Positions 16,401 through 22,039 of a stretch of 33,544 bases of DNA are shown one piece after another; position 1 is the first letter of the stretch; each line of letters begins with the position of its first letter. The position numbers and the translations under genes were made by a program. The stretch comes from CAZVCJ01 sp964625745. Lineage in GTDB: Bacteria > Chloroflexota > Anaerolineae > VGOG01. The stretch is taken from assembly GCA_964625745.1 (NCBI GenBank), contig CAZVCJ010000028.1:1-33544 (forward strand), read 5' to 3'. The notes under the pieces were generated by a model. The model saw only the letters and a program-made list of their open reading frames with translations, did not search any database and was not told where the DNA came from.

Positions 16401-17036
16401 GCTGTCTCACATGGTGAACTGGGCTTTGTACAAGATGTCAAGAGCAACTACGACGAAGCAATTTCGCACTACAACAAGGCTCTTGTATTATTCAACCGGC
16501 TGGGACACAAACCGCTGGTAGCTATAACACATAACAACTTGGGGAAGGCTTACAGGGGCAAAGGTGAATACGATCGAGCAAGGGCGCATCTCGACATAGC
16601 ATTGAAGATGTACGTTGATTTCGAGGACAAAGAGGGTCTGTCTGATGTATATAGAATCCTTAGCGAAATCAGTCTATGCCAAGGCGATGTGGACCAGGCA
16701 CAAGAGCACTACCAAAAAGCCATCGAATTGGCAGTTGAGATAGGCTCCAAGTACGGCGAGAGTTGTGCCCATAGAGCGCTTGGGAAAATCCGAGCTGCGA
16801 CAGGCAATCCCGATGAGGCCAGAAAGCTCCTGAATCTGTCACTGGACATCTTCAGGGAGCTTAGCGACGAAGGAGAAGTAGCTTACACCCTGAGCGACAT
16901 AGCGAGCTTCGAATACGGTACAGGAGATGCCAAACGGGCAAAAGAGGCCTGCACTGAGGCACTGGAGATGGCCGAGGAGTTGGGGATAAGCAAGATCGTT
17001 GAGAAGATGACTGATCTGAAGGAAAAGCTGACTTAG
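13494..17036 (+). CDS. CHAT caspase-like protease, STAND NTPase and TPR-repeat protein
   Basis: This is a 1180-aa single-chain signalling protein. An N-terminal region (~1-140) leads into a CHAT protease domain (~145-352) with the caspase-type dyad H221 in FHFIGHG and C266 in VVLNACQSA, then WGIPVLFMRS. A STAND/NB-ARC-like P-loop NTPase follows (~370-600): FIGRKREL, Walker A GGTAGVGKT (402-410), Walker B-like LLCFDDF (492-498), and VLSRQRP. A helical linker (~610-770) precedes ten TPR units spaced almost exactly 40 residues apart (from ~778 to the end). The architecture predicts a soluble sensor in which the TPR array detects a signal, the NTPase oligomerises and the protease fires, as in bacterial conflict or programmed cell death systems. 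The start ATG overlaps the upstream small ORF. A terminator follows directly. The target is unknown. Confidence 0.9.
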   Translation: MRYDDFELLVMEKGAEGYPMRVISATAGEAQGILSFNSASDDLQHALARIEAEETDEELFIDLGRTLFHKLFDDGIEDVYRASLGHARAQGKGLRIRLRLEPPEVGAIPWEYLYDELNDFFLGVSPETPITRYIPMPEPPRPITIYPTLRVLAVISNPVNQAEHGLPELDAENAKRVLNQALEEWEREGLVQLEILDHAIASEIREKLRRYQPHIFHFIGHGTFEDDKAYLVIEDDDYRLRLISDRTFREFFLGSDFTKLVVLNACQSATASSTQPMVGLAPNLVRRGLPAVVAMQYSIYDDTAIKFSREFYRTLAVGFPVDAAISEARRGIYIDCGVERRDWGIPVLFMRSPDGVILKLTKPIARPLRLESIPGSGNFIGRKRELNEYRSRLDSQSIVVIGGTAGVGKTMLGAQIVTQQSQRKVFWHTFHRGLNDNLESVIWALGGFLATNHDDALRIFLDLNIEKLKEEGYRVSEAINLLIYSLEQGDYLLCFDDFQMADEDAKINSLFEIFNDRLQNTRVMVLSRQRPRFADTIGLDYEPLTGLNEADAKVLLNRSAIHLGAELFAKLYEQTLGNPKLLELFITWRENKPRKDDEVSEFINQAFGEKVEDYLLKNVYETLSGEEQRLLKVISIFRAPVDREAIGEVLVEESMADVDHVLDALVHKYAVQESEYGEKYLHSLLEEFCHDRLQTDTPFRTRLHKNAGRYYHDQEDYLEAAHHYFEAREYQKSAETIIGNLDQLIYAGQSGAIVGQLGKLGPDLLDAETWASVCIAMGDACMIAGEFDAAIESYQAVLEAKLHLSDPRKIADVKRKIGLSYERKGQYDQALMHFHEGIQILGEDLSVETARIYECLSWVYANQGEYEKAIESAQQGLKIVEGTGYEKETADCHDAIGFAYLRKDDHDRAIEHYRKALEAKKRIGARLGITGSYIKLGIAHKYKGEYGKAVKYYADSLATSEEIGDIARIAVSHGELGFVQDVKSNYDEAISHYNKALVLFNRLGHKPLVAITHNNLGKAYRGKGEYDRARAHLDIALKMYVDFEDKEGLSDVYRILSEISLCQGDVDQAQEHYQKAIELAVEIGSKYGESCAHRALGKIRAATGNPDEARKLLNLSLDIFRELSDEGEVAYTLSDIASFEYGTGDAKRAKEACTEALEMAEELGISKIVEKMTDLKEKLT

Positions 17037-17055
17037 AAACAGTCTATACACATCT

Positions 17056-17096
17056 GACCCCCTGGGCTCGCTACGCATCACCCAGGGGGTCTTTTA
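17056..17096 (+). terminator. Intrinsic terminator of the CHAT operon
   Basis: An 11-bp perfect stem (GACCCCCTGGG at 17056-17066, CCCAGGGGGTC at 17081-17091) with a 14-base loop is followed by TTTTATTT. It starts 20 bases after the CHAT stop and lies between convergent genes. Confidence 0.92.
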
Positions 17097-17116
17097 TTTC
17101 GACAGGCTCAACACAG
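17097..17116 (+). repeat. Degenerate short interspersed repeat
   Basis: TTTCGACAGGCTCAACACAG resembles the CGACAGGCTCAGGACA element found at 19553. It lies between the terminator and the stop of the membrane protein gene. Confidence 0.4.
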
Positions 17117-17118
17117 GT

Positions 17119-19635
17119 TTATCTCTGGAGCTGGAATATCCAAACGGCTCCGTTAGAGTAGACAGGGCGATAGTAGGAACTGCCCATGAACATCTGTGGA
17201 GTGATACTTCCCCCGCGAGCGCCTATGTAGACGTGAGTCACGCCGTTATCGTCCAGGAGTTGGCGTGTGCGCGGGAAGTCCTCCTCCACCTCATCGAAAG
17301 ACTCTATGGCGATGATCTCCTCCGCCAGGTCATTGATCCCCTTCACGTACTCAGCAGAGCCATAGATGTAGATTGCCGGGGGCAGGATTGTGTCGCGCCC
17401 GGTCAACAATGGTATCCAATAGCCCCCATCATTGCCCACGTAAGTGCCGCCTTGCCAATGGCGCACGTTGATCAGGAATCTGGCATCAGAGGGGGCGTGA
17501 CGGCGGATCCAGTCCATGGCCGCCACGTCGTCACGGGTCGCCAGCACGGTGGCCGGGTTGACAATAGACAACATCCCGCCTGCTCCCCACAGGGCAACGA
17601 GGACGATTGCAATGGCAAGCATCAAATGTTTGAGGTTGGAGATTGGAGATTGGATATTGGGTATTGAGTATTGAAGAGAGGCCAGAAAGTAGCCGCCTAG
17701 AATGGCGAAAGGTACGAACAGGGCAATGGCCAACGAGTCATTGTTGATCAGCCAGGTGCTGGAAAAGCCCAGGATGGTGGGATTGGTGATCACAATAGCA
17801 AGGGCCACCCAAAGGGCCGTCAGGATAACGGCCCGCTCCCGCTTGTAGAGGCCCCAGAGGAAGCCACAGACGGAGAGAGCGATCAGCCCCCGGTTACGCC
17901 CGATCATGATCAGATCGTAGGAGGCAACGTTATACGAAGGTGCGCCTTGCATTCTGGAGGGCAGCGTCGCCAGGGGCAGCAGAGCACGAACTAGATTAAC
18001 AAGCCAGGGCAGGGTTAGCAGGGCAGCCAAAAGGCATATCATGGCAGCGCGCCCCCAATATATCAGAAATACAGAGGGTTGGCCGCGACGGGCGAAGGTC
18101 TCGTAGAGCAGATAGGCCAACACAAAGCAACCATAGAATATCAGCACCCGATAGTGGGTGAGTAACAATCCGGCCACGCTAACGGCAGCGATTGGGAGTT
18201 GGAGGCCTGCCCTGAGCCTGGCCGAAGGGTTGGAAGTTGGAGGGCGAGGATTTGGCAATCCCCTTCGAGCAGTTTTGGCGCCGACACCCTTCATCGTGAA
18301 TGTGATTGCCGTAGGCAGAAGGGCCAGCCCTGTTAACTGAGTGTAACGCCCCCAACTGACGTAGTAAGCGGGCATGAGGGAGATCAAACCTACAATCAGG
18401 GCCCCGAACAGGCCCGCCAGACGACGGCCGGTCAAGCACTTCACCAATAGATAAGCAGAGAGTACCATGAGCCCATTGATGACCTGCCCCACGACGAGCA
18501 TCGCCCTGGGTATCTCCAGGCCCGTCAACCAGTGAAGAACCGCTACCAGGGAGTGAAAGCCAAAGTGATAGACGAACTTCCCTATCGGCAAGAGAGGCTC
18601 GTAGGATTGCGGCACCCCGCCCTTCGCCACTATCAATTGCGTGATCAAGGTGTGATGTACCGAATCAATCCAGGCGGGCACGACCAGGTTGCGGATGTGG
18701 AGAAAGCGCAGCAGGAGGGAGACAAAGAAGATGAAGAGAAAAGCGACGATGAAGAACCTATCAGTGGAGGATCGCCACCGCCTCAAGTCCCTGAAACCCG
18801 TGGAGGTCAGCCGCCAGAGAGCTCCGATGCTCAACGCCGCCGCCGCTATTAAAACCCTGGTCCCATTCAAGGCAATGCCCACGGCAGAGCAGAGAAGCAG
18901 TCCCAGCGGCGTCAGGGCCAGGCTCAGGCCGACGGCGAGCGCTAGATGTTCCAGAGGATCCAGTTCAGACTCGAACGGCATCAGGCTGTGGAGCAAGTAG
19001 CCGGGGAGGGTAAAAAGAACCAACAGAGGCAGGATCAGCCAGGCTCCACCGCGCAGGCCGCGCCAGATGTCGTGGGCCATGCTTGCCAGGTTATAATCAT
19101 AGTAGGTCTTGAAGTGCAGATCGCCTTCTCCCGGCTGACCATTCAAGTACAACATTCCCTCACCATAGGCATCGAAGGAGTTGTGCCAAACCGTCGTCCT
19201 GTTTCCCTCCGTCGCGTCGAGGAAGAAGTAGTAGGTCTTGCCCGCTGAGTCGGCTTGAGGAGGAAAAGAGAAGCGGTACGGATCGTTATGTTTCCAGTTG
19301 GATGTGTCAACGGTGAGGGTAACGATGTCCGCTTCATCCTGGGGATCGGAGCGAAGGTGAAAAGTCAAGTGGCGCGGAGCAGCGGGGGGCAAGCCATCGT
19401 GAGGATAGACGACCAAAAGCAGCTCGACAGCCGAGAGGCGGGAATAGTGAGAAACGAAGGTCTGGCCCACAGTTTGTGAACCGGCGATCAGCGGCGCAGC
19501 CATGTCCAGCCTCTCCTGAATATTGTCCGTCTCGACAATCGAGCCTGCACAGCCCTTCGACAGGCTCAGGACACAGCCACTGCTGAGAGCTGCCAAGATG
19601 AGAAGCAATCCCAGTATGAGCTTTTTATCCGACAT
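17119..19635 (-). CDS. Large polytopic membrane protein with extracytoplasmic N-terminal domain (GT-C-like)
   Basis: The function is not certain. The 838-aa protein starts with a signal/lipobox-like segment (LLLILAALSSGC). An extracytoplasmic beta-rich domain (~30-185) is followed by about a dozen hydrophobic helices from ~195 to ~700 and a soluble C-terminal part (~705-838) with AAMDWIRRHAPSDARFLINV. The first large loop contains VPAWIDSVHH, which recalls the acidic loop of GT-C-fold sugar transferases, and the C-terminal segment resembles that of membrane proteins annotated as glycosyltransferase-like. Three repeat-derived stretches are inserted: VLSLSKGC at 22-29, TSNPSARLRAGLQL around 460-475 and PNIQSPISNL around 655. 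ATG at 19635 lies 16 bp after the upstream lipoprotein stop, so the two form an operon. Confidence 0.7.
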   Translation of the reverse strand: MSDKKLILGLLLILAALSSGCVLSLSKGCAGSIVETDNIQERLDMAAPLIAGSQTVGQTFVSHYSRLSAVELLLVVYPHDGLPPAAPRHLTFHLRSDPQDEADIVTLTVDTSNWKHNDPYRFSFPPQADSAGKTYYFFLDATEGNRTTVWHNSFDAYGEGMLYLNGQPGEGDLHFKTYYDYNLASMAHDIWRGLRGGAWLILPLLVLFTLPGYLLHSLMPFESELDPLEHLALAVGLSLALTPLGLLLCSAVGIALNGTRVLIAAAALSIGALWRLTSTGFRDLRRWRSSTDRFFIVAFLFIFFVSLLLRFLHIRNLVVPAWIDSVHHTLITQLIVAKGGVPQSYEPLLPIGKFVYHFGFHSLVAVLHWLTGLEIPRAMLVVGQVINGLMVLSAYLLVKCLTGRRLAGLFGALIVGLISLMPAYYVSWGRYTQLTGLALLPTAITFTMKGVGAKTARRGLPNPRPPTSNPSARLRAGLQLPIAAVSVAGLLLTHYRVLIFYGCFVLAYLLYETFARRGQPSVFLIYWGRAAMICLLAALLTLPWLVNLVRALLPLATLPSRMQGAPSYNVASYDLIMIGRNRGLIALSVCGFLWGLYKRERAVILTALWVALAIVITNPTILGFSSTWLINNDSLAIALFVPFAILGGYFLASLQYSIPNIQSPISNLKHLMLAIAIVLVALWGAGGMLSIVNPATVLATRDDVAAMDWIRRHAPSDARFLINVRHWQGGTYVGNDGGYWIPLLTGRDTILPPAIYIYGSAEYVKGINDLAEEIIAIESFDEVEEDFPRTRQLLDDNGVTHVYIGARGGSITPQMFMGSSYYRPVYSNGAVWIFQLQR
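17631..17678. repeat. Simple repeat of TTGGAGA/TTGGGTA units within the membrane protein gene
   Basis: Seven-base units such as TTGGAGA and TTGGATA recur in tandem and encode SIPNIQSPISNL in a loop between hydrophobic helices. The low complexity differs sharply from the surrounding sequence, and the frame is preserved. Confidence 0.75.
18186..18254. repeat. Composite repeat: TTGGAG units with a nested short interspersed element
   Basis: GGGAGTTGGAGG and TTGGAAGTTGGAGGG flank a copy of the short interspersed element (18209-18229, core CCTGAGCCTGGCCGAAGGG). The simple repeat appears to have been invaded by the second element. The whole tract is translated on the minus strand as a Pro/Ser/Arg-rich loop of the membrane protein. 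Confidence 0.7.
19553..19573 (-). repeat. Short interspersed element inserted in a signal peptide region
   Basis: On the minus strand GTCCTGAGCCTGTCGAAGGG encodes VLSLSKG between two GGCTGT (Gly-Cys) motifs. Removing 24 bases, the element plus one GGCTGT, leaves LSSGCAGSIV in frame, which looks like the ancestral sequence. Confidence 0.75.
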
Positions 19636-19651
19636 CCGCAGCGGCCTACAC

Positions 19652-19915
19652 CTACTCGCTGGGATAGGGAGTCGCCGGTGCTGGCGTAGGCGTGGGTAGC
19701 ACCGGATAGGGAGTCGCCGGCGCTGGTGTAGACGTGGGCAGCACCGGATAAGGGGTCTCTGACAGTGGCGTAGCCGTGGGTGGCGCCGGCGTCGCTGCCG
19801 CCGGCACGGGGGTAGCGGTCGGCACTGGTGTAGGTGTCGGCTCTGGCGGTTCCTTGCAACCAGCCAACAACGCGATAATCACAATTAGAGAAAAAAGCAT
19901 CCTCAGTGATTTCAT
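19652..19915 (-). CDS. Small Pro/Thr-rich lipoprotein
   Basis: This 87-aa protein has a clear lipoprotein signal: basic MKSLR, a hydrophobic stretch, and the lipobox LLAGC with Cys at 20. The mature part is almost entirely Pro, Thr, Ala and Tyr. It includes near-identical 14-residue units (ATPYPVLPTPTPAP) encoded by a 42-bp tandem DNA repeat. No catalytic domain exists; it is probably an exposed surface spacer or wall-associated peptide. A strong ribosome binding site (AAGGAGG, four bases before ATG) and a consensus promoter at 19963-19991 suggest good expression. The membrane protein gene follows 16 bp downstream. Confidence 0.8.
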   Translation of the reverse strand: MKSLRMLFSLIVIIALLAGCKEPPEPTPTPVPTATPVPAAATPAPPTATPLSETPYPVLPTSTPAPATPYPVLPTPTPAPATPYPSE

Positions 19916-19962
19916 CTTGCCTCCTTCTTGTCGTCGTGGATGACGCCGCTTTGCTTACGGCA

Positions 19963-19991
19963 ATTGTAACCCAAGTTGGCGGTAATGTCAA
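19963..19991 (-). promoter_or_regulatory. Promoter of the small lipoprotein operon
   Basis: On the minus strand TTGACA (19986-19991) and TACAAT (19963-19968) are 17 bp apart. The spacer shares TTA next to the -35 box and AACTTGGG next to the -10 box with the alaS promoter; 24 of 29 bases agree overall. The rest of 19916-20073 has no gene. Bases ~20040-20073 contain AATCCGTGAATCCTGCGC-like low-complexity sequence. Confidence 0.85.
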
Positions 19992-20073
19992 ACTACGGAT
20001 CGGAACAACGGACTGATAGGATTCAACGGGCTGACCTGAGAAGAAAAATCCGTGAATCCTGCGCATCTGCGTT

Positions 20074-20958
20074 CTAGTCCGCAAACAAGTCGGTCCCCGG
20101 CCCCTGCCCTGGCTCAAGCCAAGAGTCAGGCGAAGAGAAGCACTCAGTGTTCATGAACTCCTGCTGCACCTCCGGCGGGATGAGGCCAAAAGGACTATCG
20201 AGCGAGAATTGGCTGCGATGACACTGAAACGCCCTCCGCTTGATGTCCACGTAGGCGCTGACGTCAATCTCAGCGATACACAGCTCGTCGGGCACGCCCA
20301 TGGACTCCCAGTCGAAATCTCCAAAGCGGCTAAGGTCAAGACCCATGTCCTCCAAACATCGGGCAAGCCCACGGAAGAAGCGGCGCGGCAAAGCTGTAAA
20401 GTACAACCTCTGGGGAAGGTGAGGCTCCAGTCCCATGACCAGGTGTTCAGGATACTGGCGCGGGTCGCCAGCGGCCTGAAAGGCAGCCACCGTGTGATGA
20501 TGGATTGCTATATGATCAGGGTGGCCATAGCCGCCGCCCTCTTCGAAGGTGACAACCACCTGGGGGCGCACCTGACGTACCACGCGCACGATCTTGCCCA
20601 CGACCTCGACGGGGTCGGCCTGGACGAGGGAGCGGGGGTCATCGTTGTCGGGACTGCCAGCCATGCCTGAGTCGCGATAGCCCAGCAGGTGCAGTTCGCT
20701 GACGCCCAGCACGTCACAGGCACAGCGCAGTTCGCGCTCTCGAATCTCCGCCAGTTGCTCTACGGCGCCCAGGCTGGGATCCTTTATCTCCCCCGCCTCT
20801 CCCAGCGTGGCACAGGCCAGCACCACACGCCCCCCCTCGGCGGCGTACCTGGCCAGCGTTCCCCCGATGCCGAAGCTCTCGTCGTCGGGGTGGGCAAAGA
20901 CAGCTAACAGCGTTCGTCGGGTGGTCCTTGGTCGGTTGGTCGGATAGTCGTTAGTCAT
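20074..20958 (-). CDS. PIG-L/LmbE family deacetylase
   Basis: This is a zinc-dependent N-acetyl-sugar deacetylase of the PIG-L family (294 aa). Metal ligands appear in AHPDDE near residue 25 and in the second motif GYGHPDHIAIH. AVFAHPDDESFGIGGTLA and CATLGEAGEI are typical. The family includes MshB and BshB, which make the thiols mycothiol and bacillithiol, and enzymes acting on GlcNAc-inositol; the substrate cannot be read here. The first ~17 residues (MTNDYPTNRPRTTRRT) come from a GACTAAC/CCGACCAA-type simple repeat, so the original protein probably began near LLAVFAHPDDE. It starts 3 bp after the stop of the HEAT-repeat gene, so the two form an operon. Confidence 0.9.
   Translation of the reverse strand: MTNDYPTNRPRTTRRTLLAVFAHPDDESFGIGGTLARYAAEGGRVVLACATLGEAGEIKDPSLGAVEQLAEIRERELRCACDVLGVSELHLLGYRDSGMAGSPDNDDPRSLVQADPVEVVGKIVRVVRQVRPQVVVTFEEGGGYGHPDHIAIHHHTVAAFQAAGDPRQYPEHLVMGLEPHLPQRLYFTALPRRFFRGLARCLEDMGLDLSRFGDFDWESMGVPDELCIAEIDVSAYVDIKRRAFQCHRSQFSLDSPFGLIPPEVQQEFMNTECFSSPDSWLEPGQGPGTDLFAD
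20915..20957. repeat. Simple repeat at the PIG-L gene start
   Basis: Units such as TTGGTCGG, TTGGTCGG and TAGTCGTTAGTC recur and encode the nonconserved N-terminus of the deacetylase. This parallels the repeats at 6831 and 9991. Confidence 0.55.
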
Positions 20959-20961
20959 TTA

Positions 20962-21828
20962 TCAGATTGCTTCTCTCAAGGTTTTGATGGCGCTACTCAC
21001 GCTGCGTTTGGTTCGGGCATCCGCTGCCTCCAGCCAGGCATCGTAGATGGACAAAAGATCAACGAAGTACGGCAGGAAAGACTTAGTCATGCTGCGGATG
21101 ACGTCGCACAGCACCCAAATGCTATCGGGGTCGGCTGCATCCCGGTGGGCGAGGACGAAATCGCGGACCGGCGCTATCTGGCCACGGGCACTGGCACGGA
21201 TGGCAAAGCTCAGGGCCCGCTTGACGTCGAGGTCCGGGTCACCGAGCGCCGGCTCGACCAGTTCCAGGCAATGGGCCGTGTAGTCGGCCTGCTTCATGGG
21301 CAGCCGTCCGATGGCGGTGATAGCTGCGCGGCGGACCCACTTGTTCTCGTCGGTCACCCAGGGAGCCAGGCGGTCGAGGTACCCCACAGGATCCTTCCTC
21401 AAGATGGGCTCCAAAGCAGTCATGGCCAGTTGGTCGCAGTCCTCCCAGGCGATGCAGGTCTGAGCCAGTTGGTAGACAACCGGGATGACCGCCTCCGGCA
21501 CGGCCAACTCCATTGGCCCCAGGAAGGTAACGGCCACGATCCGCCCCTCACGGCCATAGCTATTCCAGAGGTAACGGGCCAGGGGCATGAAATCGGCCAC
21601 CCGTTTCCTGGCCACCTTGCCGATCTCCCTACCCATAGCCTTGAGGACAGGCACCGGCGTGCCGGCGGTCTTGAGCCCCAGGAATTGCTCGGCCTTGCCC
21701 AGATCGATGCCCGTGGGCGTGGCCTGGAGCCAGACATCACGCAAGGCCGCAGCCGTCGAATCGAGGTCAGCAGGGGAATAATCGCCGATGATCTGGCGCG
21801 CTGCGTTGGTAGCTTCTTTGGGATCCAT
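20962..21828 (-). CDS. HEAT-repeat protein, DNA alkylation repair (AlkD/AlkC-like) family
   Basis: This 288-aa, all-helical protein resembles the DNA alkylation repair HEAT-like family, whose members AlkC and AlkD excise N3- and N7-alkylated bases. Helix pairs are visible throughout, with the family-like stretch PWVTDENKWVRRAAITAIGRL in the middle and RALSFAIRASARGQIAPVRDFV later. I cannot confirm the AlkD catalytic Trp/Asp residues, so a noncatalytic HEAT-repeat role is possible. ATG at 21828 is chosen because AGGAGG lies seven bases upstream; GTG at 21834 is too close to it. A divergent promoter pair separates it from the WD40 gene. Confidence 0.75.
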   Translation of the reverse strand: MDPKEATNAARQIIGDYSPADLDSTAAALRDVWLQATPTGIDLGKAEQFLGLKTAGTPVPVLKAMGREIGKVARKRVADFMPLARYLWNSYGREGRIVAVTFLGPMELAVPEAVIPVVYQLAQTCIAWEDCDQLAMTALEPILRKDPVGYLDRLAPWVTDENKWVRRAAITAIGRLPMKQADYTAHCLELVEPALGDPDLDVKRALSFAIRASARGQIAPVRDFVLAHRDAADPDSIWVLCDVIRSMTKSFLPYFVDLLSIYDAWLEAADARTKRSVSSAIKTLREAI

Positions 21829-21852
21829 GTCCACTCCTCCTCAAACGACCTG

Positions 21853-21881
21853 ATTATAACACGGAACCGGAGAGAGGGCAA
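21853..21881 (-). promoter_or_regulatory. Promoter of the HEAT-repeat/PIG-L operon
   Basis: On the minus strand TTGCCC (21876-21881) and a perfect TATAAT (21853-21858) are 17 bp apart, about 25 bases before the start codon. Confidence 0.65.
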
Positions 21882-21887
21882 TTGTTA

Positions 21888-21916
21888 TTGACAGGAGCGG
21901 AGAAACGGAGTAGACT
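21888..21916 (+). promoter_or_regulatory. Possible promoter of the WD40/sigma operon
   Basis: A perfect TTGACA at 21888-21893 is followed 17 bp later by TAGACT (21911-21916), a weak -10. It faces away from the HEAT-gene promoter, with the two -35 boxes only 6 bp apart. The leader to the WD40 start would be about 115 nt and contains the first copy of the 39-bp direct repeat. Confidence 0.5.
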
Positions 21917-21988
21917 TCTTTCGGATGAAGGGTGTTACTTTTTGCCGCCTGGTACGATATAGTAGATGAGGGCCAAGAGATGCGCCGC

Positions 21989-22027
21989 TCAAGGAGAGCA
22001 TACGATCACGGCTGGAGATGAGAACGA
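21989..22027 (+). repeat. 39-bp direct repeat, copy 1, before the WD40 gene
   Basis: This copy is identical in 38 of 39 bases to 23913-23951, at the start of the ECF sigma gene. Read in the sigma frame it gives ITAGDENERG then a stop, a truncated version of the sigma N-terminal region ITAGGENDARLV. It includes the AAGGAGAG ribosome-binding-like sequence. Confidence 0.9.
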
Positions 22028-22039
22028 AAGGGGGTAACA

